Shown piece after piece: positions 27,501-34,170 of a stretch of DNA of 64,000 nt. Numbering within the stretch: position 1 is the stretch's first letter; each line of letters starts with the position of its first letter. The notes beneath the pieces were generated by a model. It ran no database searches. It was not told the origin of the DNA and saw only the letters and a program-made list of their open reading frames with translations. Source of the stretch: an uncultured Bacteroidales bacterium (GTDB lineage Bacteria; Bacteroidota; Bacteroidia; Bacteroidales; CAIXZF01); contig CAIXZF010000019.1 of NCBI GenBank assembly GCA_903923925.1, positions 1-64,000 of the forward strand, written 5' to 3'. The position numbers and the translations under genes were made by a program.

Positions 27501-28010
27501 TGTAACAAACTTTTCAATGTTTGCGGACAAATTTTCCTTCCGGGAAGTTATTCAGATGTTGATGCAGGCACTATACATATTGGCGGCAGTTCCTGTAGCG
27601 CTATCTATATGAATGGCAGCAAAATTAAGTATCACGCTTATGAGCAGCTTGTAATTGCCGACAATGTTGTAATAATTGAAGGTGCCGAATTTCATGCAGA
27701 TGCGCTGGATTGCCCGGCCACAATGCCTTGCGACAAAACCTCTGTTGCTGAGGATATGAATCGGCAAAATGAAGAACCCTTGATTTATCCGAATCCGTCT
27801 TCAGGACTTGTTACTATCAAAATGCCTGAGGCAGTATCCCTTTATTCTATTCTCGTACAAAACACAAAAGGGCAGACGATTTTCACTAAACCCGATTGTA
27901 CTGATCTGCCTTTTACCATCGACCTGAGTAAAGAAGCAACAGGACTTTACATCCTGAAAATCTGGACTCAATCTTCGGTTTACACAGGACGGATTGAGAT
28001 TATCCGGTAA
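24570..28010 (+). CDS. Large secreted LytM-like (M23), PKD-repeat, T9SS-sorted protein
   Basis: 1146 residues. A signal peptide (to about LLYSQ) is followed by a LytM/M23-type domain at residues about 30-150. It keeps the H-x3-D motif (FHQGVDILNG) and the H-x-H motif (SIHVHLSS), so zinc binding is possible. About residues 490-560 and 575-650 are PKD domains (VGDDVAFTDLTTEEPTQWDW; SPGTVVNFADLSTGNPDVWD), and two more PKD-like stretches follow (GTPVYFSGTVIGGTPPYEF; NSPCTFTDQTSGGSQPYLYA). Near residues 1010-1050 is a VVIIEGAEFHADALDC motif like the tails of the propeller proteins. The C-terminus is a T9SS sorting domain (PLIYPNPSSGLVTIKMPEAV, ATGLYILKIW). It would be displayed outside the outer membrane. 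Confidence 0.85.
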   Translation: MKSLVINIICTVCSVNSLLYSQVLWPVQPQNQPHSISGTKGEYRDYSRFHQGVDILNGDDYNIYAVESGTVGALLNLNTNIATIQISGNSGTYYYVHVRPITGISEHVYVDQGQLIGVMVSQPSIHVHLSSSTFPNMLAHRLCNYTDNIPPLIQSVSFRQNGLSLTNNSPAFLYTVPFAGGNSTVVYNKVDIMARVSDMIGGYTCAPSRLSYEIYNQNNVSVDNTAVCNLNFEQTALDAAGSYCFGSGTTFSPPVYNYVLTAHSGTTPYNRYWNTGLLAGATENWTGSAALNSRINDESHYPDGAYNVQVVARDVDYDNTFNQTVKNCPVVVDNFRPYIASVQVRKDNENGQLCYKGEWTWNFGVLTYGNPVNSAAFNPLKMWIKIVSSESMTDVWMQTGSFSGILTTAVSGTLAKEWIFLVPVTALTEGNNNLKIKGHDLAGNEVETFVLTQPLIASNIPIHRLDGSWSPSPNPGSDNIHSFKIELQNAPVANFTPIETTVNVGDDVAFTDLTTEEPTQWDWSFDGGDPAYSSLTNPIVTYDYEGDFIVVLHVMNQAGYSNITGIIHVTSAVIPPVAAFSPDALNISPGTVVNFADLSTGNPDVWDWDFDGGCAPTNVQNPEVIFDYQGQYTVTLKAENSAGISFATGIVNVSDAYFPVNVMCSVAPFMAVVGTPVYFSGTVIGGTPPYEFLIDPGDGSMQLITENSPNFGVYQVFNQNGDYTMTVTAVDAYGNSGTCYESVTIFGANPCASLHVDFVTASGPLAVAVNSPCTFTDQTSGGSQPYLYAWHFYPDPQTNVQPSVAYSFNVTPPPVVYTQAGNYPVSLHVYDNMGCAQTIVKDISVYVPQHCLVAKINIGSQNYHKIRKGNSCFWDFSYSLSDYNCSDPPGSGNMPCETEAEWRLLAYPSGNQLEYKHTFPNDPQSCTPSSVNDLLFEHNFTQDGKYLLKLRIWDNTCGVQNGYICEDQTSVLLDVVDCNKLFNVCGQIFLPGSYSDVDAGTIHIGGSSCSAIYMNGSKIKYHAYEQLVIADNVVIIEGAEFHADALDCPATMPCDKTSVAEDMNRQNEEPLIYPNPSSGLVTIKMPEAVSLYSILVQNTKGQTIFTKPDCTDLPFTIDLSKEATGLYILKIWTQSSVYTGRIEIIR

Positions 28011-28159
28011 TAATTGCAGGAAAAGGCCACAAATGCTTAGAGCGCATTCGCAGAGCCCGGCTAATCCCGGAGGGATTTTATTGTTATAGAAAGAAAAAGG
28101 GAGACATAGTAATAACAAGTCCCTTAGGGGCGGTATGAAGCTATTCTGAAACTGAGCAA

Positions 28160-28209
28160 TTAATATTAAGTTAACAAAAACTTAATGTTGAAGTAATAGT
28201 AAATTAATC
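28160..28209 (+). promoter_or_regulatory. Five TTAAnn hexamers at exact 11-bp spacing (Pho-box-like)
   Basis: TTAATA (28160), TTAACA (28171), TTAATG (28182), GTAATA (28193) and TTAATC (28204) follow one another with starts exactly 11 bp apart. This is the layout of PhoB/PhoP-type direct-repeat boxes, for example the TTAACA repeats of Bacillus PhoP. TCCCTTTG (28208-28215), one base off the TAnnTTTG promoter box, lies at the downstream end. Autoregulation of the following two-component genes is inferred. Confidence 0.55.
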
Positions 28210-28296
28210 CCTTTGCATTGGATTTGAAACAGATGTTCAGTTATTTGACATTAATATCGCGATGCAAGGATATTCCGATCCCTTCACTTTAATTAA

Positions 28297-28304
28297 TATA
28301 TTTG
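28297..28304 (+). promoter_or_regulatory. -7-like box abutting the PhoB-like start codon
   Basis: TATATTTG ends 3 nt before the ATG at 28308. If used, the mRNA would be leaderless. It competes with the promoter suggested next to the hexamer series. Confidence 0.4.
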
Positions 28305-28307
28305 TGT

Positions 28308-28994
28308 ATGGATAAGAGTAAATTCAGAATACTTTTAGTTGATGATGAACCTGATATTCTGGAATTCGTGGGGTATAATCTCAGGAATGAAGGATATCAG
28401 GTTACTACCGCTGCAAATGGTAAGGATGCATTACGAAAAGCCAGGGAAATTAATCCGCATATTGTATTACTGGATGTGATGATGCCTGAGATGGACGGCA
28501 TGGAGACTTGCAGGGAGATGAAAAAAATGCCTTCTCTGAAAGAGACAATAATTGTTTTTTTTACTGCCAGAAGTGAGGATTATTCTCAGATATCTGGTTT
28601 AGAAGCAGGAGCCGACGATTATCTTACAAAACCGATAAAGCCCGCTGTACTTTTAAGTAAGGTTAATTCGCTTTTACGCAGGTATAAAGGAGAGATTGAT
28701 AATTCGCATATTCTTGAAGTCGGGAATATGCAAATTGACAAAGAAAAGTACATTGTTATTATTGATGGTATTGAGCTTATTCTGCCCCGTAAAGAGTTTG
28801 AACTATTATCGCTTTTGGCGTCTAAACCGAATAAAGTTTTTACAAGAGATGAGATATTTTCGCGGGTTTGGAGCAGTGATGTGATCGTTGGTGAAAGGAC
28901 TATCGATGTTCATATCCGGAAAATCCGGGAGAAAACCGGTATGGAAAATCTGAAAACGATTAAGGGTGTTGGATATAAATTTGAATACAGATAA
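28308..28994 (+). CDS. Response regulator, PhoB/OmpR family
   Basis: 228 residues from the ATG at 28308 (MDKSKFRILLVDDEP); an upstream TTG in frame adds only two residues. The receiver domain has the acidic pair D12-D13, the phosphoacceptor D56 (VLLDVMMPEMDG), the T of FFTARSEDYSQ and the K of YLTKPIKPAVL. The winged-helix DNA-binding domain (about 130-228) ends in SSDVIVGERTIDVHIRKIRE and IKGVGYKFEY, typical of PhoB. It acts in the cytosol. The kinase gene starts 2 bp after its stop. Together with the upstream hexamers this points to phosphate control, though other stimuli are possible. Confidence 0.93.
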   Translation: MDKSKFRILLVDDEPDILEFVGYNLRNEGYQVTTAANGKDALRKAREINPHIVLLDVMMPEMDGMETCREMKKMPSLKETIIVFFTARSEDYSQISGLEAGADDYLTKPIKPAVLLSKVNSLLRRYKGEIDNSHILEVGNMQIDKEKYIVIIDGIELILPRKEFELLSLLASKPNKVFTRDEIFSRVWSSDVIVGERTIDVHIRKIREKTGMENLKTIKGVGYKFEYR

Positions 28995-28996
28995 AA

Positions 28997-30061
28997 ATGC
29001 GTTCAACAAAACCCGAAATCCTGGCTTTTATTTCTGCTGCAATCGCAGTTGCTGCTTTAGTCCTGTTTTATACGATTCATTATTATTTAGTTGGTGAAAG
29101 ATTTACTTTTCTTTCCCTTCTGGGTTTAATTGCTGCTCTTTTTGCATCGATCTACTTTGTCAATAAATACATATTGAGCAAATTTATTTATGATAAAATT
29201 AAATTGATATATAAAACTATCCATTCGTTAAAATTAAATAAGGAAGAAAAATACAGTAAACTAAATCAAATCAAAGGAGATGCAATTTCCACAGTAAGCA
29301 ATGAAGTAGTTGAATGGGCGCAAAATAAGACAGATGAAATTGAGCAACTTAAGAAACTGGAGGTCTTCAGGAAGGAATTTCTTGGAAATGTTTCACATGA
29401 ATTAAAGACTCCAATTTTTAATATTCAGGGTTATGTTCTTACACTATTAAATGGGGCATACAAAGATCAGCAAGTGGCAGTAGACTACCTGGGCAAGACC
29501 GAGCGGAATATCGAGAGAATGATTTCTATTGTGGAAGAGCTGGAAACGATTTCAAGGTATGAAACCGGTGAGTTTGAATTGGAAAAGACCTCATTTGATA
29601 TCATTTCATTAACAAAAGAGGTGATTGATTTCCTGGAACCGTCTTCCAGATCAAAGGAAATAAAGTTATTTATTGTAAATGATAATTTACCTTCAAAACT
29701 AGTGTTTGCTGACAGGCTTCGCATCCGGCATGTGCTTACCAATTTATTAAGCAATTCCATTAAATATGGCAGGCAGGGTGGCAGAACAAAAGTGAGCTTG
29801 TACGATATGGATGAAAATATACTGATTGAAGTTTCTGATAATGGAATCGGGATTTCAGCTGAGCATCTACCGCGCCTCTTTGAACGATTCTACCGTGTTG
29901 ACAAAAGCAGATCACGCCTTCAGGGAGGTTCAGGACTTGGATTGGCAATAGTGAAACATATCCTTGAGGCACATAAACAAACTATAAATGTGCGGTCAAA
30001 ACAAGATGTAGGATCCACCTTTTCATTTACCTTGAAAAAAAGTGGCAGGATAATACTATAA
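28997..30061 (+). CDS. Sensor histidine kinase, PhoR-like
   Basis: 354 residues. Two N-terminal membrane helices (about 9-30 and 36-57) have only a very short loop between them, so no periplasmic sensor domain exists, as in several PhoR proteins. A dimerisation helix follows, then the HisKA box FLGNVSHELKTPIFNIQGY with phospho-acceptor H134. The ATPase domain has the N box (NLLSNSIKYG), G1 (VSDNGIGIS), F box (FERFYRVDKSRS) and G2 (GGSGLGLAIVK). It would phosphorylate the PhoB-like regulator encoded 2 bp upstream. There is no PAS domain. The downstream neighbour, citF, converges 10 bp away. Confidence 0.93.
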   Translation: MRSTKPEILAFISAAIAVAALVLFYTIHYYLVGERFTFLSLLGLIAALFASIYFVNKYILSKFIYDKIKLIYKTIHSLKLNKEEKYSKLNQIKGDAISTVSNEVVEWAQNKTDEIEQLKKLEVFRKEFLGNVSHELKTPIFNIQGYVLTLLNGAYKDQQVAVDYLGKTERNIERMISIVEELETISRYETGEFELEKTSFDIISLTKEVIDFLEPSSRSKEIKLFIVNDNLPSKLVFADRLRIRHVLTNLLSNSIKYGRQGGRTKVSLYDMDENILIEVSDNGIGISAEHLPRLFERFYRVDKSRSRLQGGSGLGLAIVKHILEAHKQTINVRSKQDVGSTFSFTLKKSGRIIL

Positions 30062-30071
30062 GTTGCTTGTC

Positions 30072-31646
30072 TTATTCTTTTTCAGGAATAACCCTCCTTA
30101 CAACGTCAATAACAGTACCATCAACCCATTTTATTGCGGCAACGATTTCTTCACCGAGTTTTGGATTAACAGGTTTGCCGCCACAAATTTTTTCTGCTTC
30201 GGCCTGAAGTTCTTCAATGGTTTTGATGGGTAGTGAAGAGTTTTTGAGCTTTTCAATGAGATCCGTCCTCAAAGGGTTTATTGCTATACCTCTTTCAGTA
30301 ACGATTACATCAATAAGTTCACCGGGACCGCAAATTGTTGTTACTTCGTCGCGGATTACAGGCATACGGTCGCGGAACAATGGGATAGGAAGAATTGTGC
30401 ATTTTCCAAAAAGGCAGTTTTGCCAGCCTCCAATACCATGAAGCAGGTACCCGTCAGAATGGCTTACAACATTCGCATTGAAGTTCACATCAACCTCTGT
30501 TGCACCCAGAATTACAACATCTATCATCGAGGCAAAGTTTCCTTTGCCGTGATAATTGTAGCTTGTAAACGGGCTGGTAGCCAAATGATTCGGATTTTCA
30601 CGCATCGAACGGACACCTTCGAGGTCGAAAGTTTGTCCATCAAGGATGTATTCAACAAGTCCTTCTTCAAGCATTGCCACCGGATATTTATTGGAACCAC
30701 CTCTGAGGAAACGTGCCTTGATCTTGCGATCGCGACAAATCTGACTGAAATAAATCCCGATACTTAGTGCTGTGCCACCAGCTCCTGCCTGGAAAGAAAA
30801 GCCATCCTTAATAATTCCGGCTTCATCGCAAAAGCGGGCTGTCATCTCTGCAATCATAAGCCTGTCAGGGCTTTTTGTGATTTCAGTGGTTCCTGAAATA
30901 ATTTTTTCAGAAAGCCCTATTTTGTCGAGTAAAACAACATAGTCAACATGGTTTCCGTGAATCTGCCAGGGTACACATGGGAAAGGTACAAGGTTGTCTG
31001 TAACAACTATTACTTTATGGGCATATTGTGAATCTGCAAGAGCAAAGCCCAGTGGACCGCAGGCTGTTGGCCCGTTAACCCCGTTGGCATTTCCAAAAGG
31101 ATCGGCTGTTGGTGCTGCAATTACTGCAATATCAATTACAACATCTCCATCCTGAACCGATTGATAGCGTCCGCCATGAGAGCGAAGCACGCCCAGTCCC
31201 TGCATTTTTCCTTCCGAACAGAATTTGCCAAGAACACCGTTCATACTTCCTTCAATGTGATGGATTGTGCCATCTTCGAGGTATTTTATTAAAGGCTCAT
31301 GACAAGGAAAGGATGCAGATGGAAACCACATCAGGTTTTTAATTCCCAATTCGTGGGCAATGTCAAAGATTTGGTTCGCAATAAGATCCCCATTCCTGAA
31401 GTGATGATGCGTCGAAATTGTCATCCCGTCTTTGAGACCACAGGCTATCAATGCATCTTTAAGGCTGTTCAGCATTTTATTGCCGTCGGCAGGATAATTG
31501 GCACAGCTGGGTATTGGAGGAGCATATTTGTTTCCGGTAGGTATATATTTGCCAACTCCCATGTAAGGCACTACAGTTTTGCCGTTAATTTCTTCCGGAA
31601 CCATGCGTCCGACAGCATTTTTTACCAGTTTATCATACTTTTTCAT
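30072..31646 (-). CDS. citF: Citrate lyase alpha subunit (citrate CoA-transferase)
   Basis: 524 residues from the ATG at 31646 (MKKYDKLVKNAVGRMVPEEI). CitF transfers the acyl carrier's thiol-bound group from acetyl to citryl. Family segments are seen: TISTHHHFRNGDLI, NLMWFPSASFPCHEP, GVLGKFCSEGKMQGLGVLRS, VNGPTACGPLGFALADSQYA, GAGGTALSIGIYF, VTTICGPGELIDVIVTERGI. The frame overlaps the CitDE gene by 14 bp, and a GGAGG stands 9 nt before the ATG inside that gene, so translation is probably coupled. Length fits the family (about 505-520). Confidence 0.93.
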   Translation of the reverse strand: MKKYDKLVKNAVGRMVPEEINGKTVVPYMGVGKYIPTGNKYAPPIPSCANYPADGNKMLNSLKDALIACGLKDGMTISTHHHFRNGDLIANQIFDIAHELGIKNLMWFPSASFPCHEPLIKYLEDGTIHHIEGSMNGVLGKFCSEGKMQGLGVLRSHGGRYQSVQDGDVVIDIAVIAAPTADPFGNANGVNGPTACGPLGFALADSQYAHKVIVVTDNLVPFPCVPWQIHGNHVDYVVLLDKIGLSEKIISGTTEITKSPDRLMIAEMTARFCDEAGIIKDGFSFQAGAGGTALSIGIYFSQICRDRKIKARFLRGGSNKYPVAMLEEGLVEYILDGQTFDLEGVRSMRENPNHLATSPFTSYNYHGKGNFASMIDVVILGATEVDVNFNANVVSHSDGYLLHGIGGWQNCLFGKCTILPIPLFRDRMPVIRDEVTTICGPGELIDVIVTERGIAINPLRTDLIEKLKNSSLPIKTIEELQAEAEKICGGKPVNPKLGEEIVAAIKWVDGTVIDVVRRVIPEKE

Positions 31647-32859
31647 TAGCTTCTTCCTCCATCCAGTTTTGTGAGAGTTTACCCATTCCAATAGCAAGAT
31701 CTATAGTGCGTTGAGCGCGTTTAACAACAGGTGGATCGATCATTTTTGTGCCAAGAGAGACTACACCAAGTCCTTTGCTTTCGGCTTCAATGAACGCCTT
31801 TACAATCTTTTTAGCTTTATCAATTTCTGTTACATCAGGAGCGAAATTTTCATGAATAACCTTGATTTGCCTGGGATGAATACATCCCATTCCATCAAAT
31901 CCCATTGCTTTCGACTTAATTACATTCTGTTTCAGAGCTTCCATGTCTGCGATGTCCGAAAAAACAGAATCAATTGGCTGGATTCCTGCAGCCCGAGACG
32001 CAACAACCACTTTCGATCGGGCAAAAAATGATTCTGTGCCTTCGGCAGTTCTTTTAGTGCCTAAATCTGCCGTAAAGTCCTCAAGCCCAATTGCAAGGGC
32101 AACAATATTATCTGCACATTGGGCAATTTCGTAAACATTAACCACTCCGAGGCTACTTTCAATTATTGGCATAAGCCATATGTTCCCGGAGATCTTGTGT
32201 TTAATCTTAAGGTCGTTAATTCTTTTGTTAACCTGAATAATCTGGTCAACGGATTCGCATTTCGGAATTAAGATAAGGTTAACATTGTGAGAGACAACAT
32301 AATCAAGGTCGTCCAAACCTGCCGGTATCTGGTTAATACGGACCATTCGCTCAGCCCCGTAGAAATCTAAAGATCTTAGTGCATTGCGCACAATAAACCT
32401 GGCCTCATATTTTTTTGCAGGAGCAACAGCATCTTCAAGATCGAGGATAATGCCATTTGGTTTGTGGAGACCGGCATTTATCATAAGGGGAGGCGTGTTC
32501 CCGGGTAAGTAAAGCCTCGAAAAACGGTAACAGTCTTTTGCAGTAGTGTATTTATTCTCTTCCAGGAATTCAGTAAGGAATTCTTTTTTGTCAGGAATAA
32601 GCAGTCGAATAGCTGCCTCCATACGTGCAGCTATTACGAATGGAAGCGCACCTGCGTCTTCAATTTCAATAATTGCATTTTTTATTTCAAAGAAATCAAG
32701 TATTTCCTGTGCGAGATAAATTATTGTGTCACCATACATTACTTTTACTTTACTGTTCAGCTTAATCTGAATACCAGTATTTTCTGTCAGGGTAATACTA
32801 ACATGACAATCCGACCGGATACCTTTTCCCTTATTTCCTGCACTAGCGGTTTTTTCCAA
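31633..32859 (-). CDS. citE: Fused citrate lyase gamma (acyl carrier) and beta subunits, CitD-CitE
   Basis: 408 residues from a TTG at 32859. Residues 1-95 read as CitD, the acyl carrier: TASAGNKGKGIRSDCHVSIT aligns with the SxD motif of CitD, whose serine (S16 here) would carry the 2'-(5''-phosphoribosyl)-3'-dephospho-CoA arm; VMYGDTIIYLAQEILDFFEI and ALPFVIAARMEAAIRLL also match. Residues about 105-400 are CitE (citryl lyase of the HpcH/HpaI aldolase type): NGIILDLEDAVAPAKKYEAR, MVRINQIPAGLDDLDY, IWLMPIIESSLGVVNVYEIA, GFDGMGCIHPRQIKVIHENF. The next ATG would be at residue 41 and would cut off the carrier serine, so the TTG with its Shine-Dalgarno is strongly favoured. The two parts are separate genes in most organisms. 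Confidence 0.9.
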   Translation of the reverse strand: MEKTASAGNKGKGIRSDCHVSITLTENTGIQIKLNSKVKVMYGDTIIYLAQEILDFFEIKNAIIEIEDAGALPFVIAARMEAAIRLLIPDKKEFLTEFLEENKYTTAKDCYRFSRLYLPGNTPPLMINAGLHKPNGIILDLEDAVAPAKKYEARFIVRNALRSLDFYGAERMVRINQIPAGLDDLDYVVSHNVNLILIPKCESVDQIIQVNKRINDLKIKHKISGNIWLMPIIESSLGVVNVYEIAQCADNIVALAIGLEDFTADLGTKRTAEGTESFFARSKVVVASRAAGIQPIDSVFSDIADMEALKQNVIKSKAMGFDGMGCIHPRQIKVIHENFAPDVTEIDKAKKIVKAFIEAESKGLGVVSLGTKMIDPPVVKRAQRTIDLAIGMGKLSQNWMEEEANEKV

Positions 32860-32863
32860 GGCA

Positions 32864-32872
32864 CACCTCCTT
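32864..32872 (-). promoter_or_regulatory. Strong Shine-Dalgarno deciding the TTG start of citDE
   Basis: AAGGAGGTG on the minus strand, a 9-nt match to the 16S 3' end, with 6 nt (TGTGCC) between GGAGG...and the TTG. Such a site is out of the ordinary for this phylum, where most genes lack one. Confidence 0.85.
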
Positions 32873-32900
32873 TTTTAGATTAGTAGATTATTATTCAGTA

Positions 32901-32908
32901 CAAATGTA
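32901..32908 (-). promoter_or_regulatory. -7 promoter box of the citrate lyase operon
   Basis: Minus-strand TACATTTG, a full TAnnTTTG match, 42 nt upstream of the TTG start. So the promoter looks native while the ribosome-binding site does not. Confidence 0.6.
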
Positions 32909-32924
32909 GTGGATAATAAAATGC

Positions 32925-32966
32925 AAAAAAAAGAGGATGTCTCAAGTTTTGAGATATCCTCTTTTT
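32925..32966 (-). terminator. Intrinsic terminator of the 32984 lipoprotein gene
   Basis: On the minus strand a stem AAAGAGGATATCTCAA pairs with TTGAGACATCCTCTTT (one mismatch) and is followed by eight T. It may also stop plus-strand transcripts. The stem resembles that at 34171-34211. Confidence 0.85.
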
Positions 32967-32983
32967 ACATGTGTAATATGAAA

Positions 32984-33310
32984 TTACTTAGCGTTCTTGC
33001 CCTGTCCGGCCTTTACATTTTTTTTCTCAATTACTTTTGGGGTTGTTGCTTTTTTAGGAGCAGATTTCTTTGCCTTGGCTTGAGCTGCAGCGATAGAATC
33101 TTGTTTTGCTTTTTCAACAGCAGCCATGATTGAATCTTGTTTTACTTTTTCAACAGCAGCCATGATTGAATCCTGTTTTGCCTGTTCTTTAACAGCAGTG
33201 ATTGAATCCTGGATAGCTTTTTCTTTAGCAGCTTTTTCTTCTGCACTTGGACCGCAAGCTACGAATGCCATCATGCCGGCAAACAAAAATAATGTAAATA
33301 ATTTTTTCAT
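32984..33310 (-). CDS. Small Ala/Lys-rich repeat lipoprotein
   Basis: 108 residues. The lipoprotein signal is FAGMMAFVACGPSAEEK (lipid Cys at 19). The rest is a charged alpha-helical segment of 12-residue units (KQDSIMAAVEKV, KQDSIMAAVEKA, KQDSI-AAAQAKA) and a basic Lys-rich tail (KKSAPKKATTPKVIEKKNV). This resembles Lpp-like or peptidoglycan-contacting small lipoproteins; function unknown. It has its own promoter box (33355-33362) and terminator. Confidence 0.75.
   Translation of the reverse strand: MKKLFTLFLFAGMMAFVACGPSAEEKAAKEKAIQDSITAVKEQAKQDSIMAAVEKVKQDSIMAAVEKAKQDSIAAAQAKAKKSAPKKATTPKVIEKKNVKAGQGKNAK
33092..33199 (-). repeat. Three 36-bp tandem units in the small lipoprotein gene
   Basis: Units 33092-33127, 33128-33163 and 33164-33199 encode the KQDSI 12-residue repeats. 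The first two differ at only a couple of bases; the third has drifted. Confidence 0.85.
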
Positions 33311-33354
33311 TTTTTTTAACTATTTATTTTTTTGTTAATATTGATTTAGTGATG

Positions 33355-33362
33355 CAAAAGTA
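33355..33362 (-). promoter_or_regulatory. -7 promoter box for the small lipoprotein gene
   Basis: Minus-strand TACTTTTG, a full match to TAnnTTTG, 44 nt before the start codon. It is back to back with the box at 33399-33406. Confidence 0.6.
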
Positions 33363-33398
33363 AGCTATTATTTTTTTCTAATCCTTCTGTGTTTTGAT

Positions 33399-33406
33399 TA
33401 TCTTTG
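33399..33406 (+). promoter_or_regulatory. -7 promoter box for the DUF5011-like gene pair
   Basis: TATCTTTG followed by CA, a full match, 68 nt before the ATG at 33475. Confidence 0.65.
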
Positions 33407-33474
33407 CAAAAAAATGATAAATAATGTTAAAATATCACTTATTTAATGTTGAACACTAAAAACTTTAACCAAAA

Positions 33475-34155
33475 ATGAAAAAGATTCTATTAATTGTTGC
33501 TTTTATAGGTGTAGCAGGTGGTTTAGCTTTTCTATCCAGCTGTACAAAGGATGATACAACTCCTCCTGTAATTACTATTCTGGGCGCTAATCCTTACAAC
33601 CTCGTCCTGAATTCTTCAGCCTATACCGACCCTGGCGCAACTGCAGAAGATGCTAAAGATGGTACAGTTATCGTAACAGAAAACATTACTTCCTCCAATC
33701 CGGATAGAAATTATTCTGGAGCTTACACAATTATTTATACAGCTGTTGATGCTGCAGGAAATGAAGCTACTGCCACACGTACCGTTATTGTATACAATGA
33801 GGCTTCTGTGTTAGAAGGTAGTTATTCAGTAATTGATGCTGGAAAAAAACTTGATTATAGTGATCAGGTAATTGCTTCAAAAACCGAAAATAGAAAAATT
33901 ACGTTCCAGAAATTTGCCGCATATACTCCATGTGTTGTTTATGCAAATGTTGGTGGTTCTGGTAATATTACACTCTCAACTGCAATGAATGTTCCGAGTC
34001 AGCTAGTACTCAATGCAGGCAGCCCTGCTGCCGACAGACAATTCCAGGGAACTGGTCTGTTTAATACATTGAATCCATTTAAATTTGTGATCAGCTATTC
34101 TGAGTTTACAAACGGTAATACTGTTACAGGTACCGGGACTTATACAAAGAATTAA
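33475..34155 (+). CDS. Lipoprotein with a DUF5011-type Ig-like domain
   Basis: 226 residues. The lipobox FLSSCTKDD places the lipid Cys near residue 23. Residues about 27-110 are an Ig-like domain of the DUF5011/HYR type (TTPPVITILGANPYNLVLNS, YTDPGATAEDAKDGTV, YTAVDAAGNEATATRTVIVY). The C-terminal part (YSVIDAGKKLDYSDQVIAS onward) is a variable beta domain. Such two-part lipoproteins are frequent on the surface of Bacteroidota; the ligand is unknown. It is followed by a terminator and then by a paralogue. Confidence 0.8.
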   Translation: MKKILLIVAFIGVAGGLAFLSSCTKDDTTPPVITILGANPYNLVLNSSAYTDPGATAEDAKDGTVIVTENITSSNPDRNYSGAYTIIYTAVDAAGNEATATRTVIVYNEASVLEGSYSVIDAGKKLDYSDQVIASKTENRKITFQKFAAYTPCVVYANVGGSGNITLSTAMNVPSQLVLNAGSPAADRQFQGTGLFNTLNPFKFVISYSEFTNGNTVTGTGTYTKN

Positions 34156-34170
34156 TCTTATTTGTATCTG

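Larger units (their letters stand above)
28011..28307. other. Gene-free 297 bp upstream of the PhoB-like gene
   Basis: It holds a short perfect palindrome AATCCCGGAGGGATT followed by TTTATT (28063-28077), which may end the large secreted operon, and a related AGTCCCTTAGGGGC (28119-28132). The 11-bp-spaced hexamer series at 28160-28209 and two promoter boxes are described separately. No gene is evident. Confidence 0.6.
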
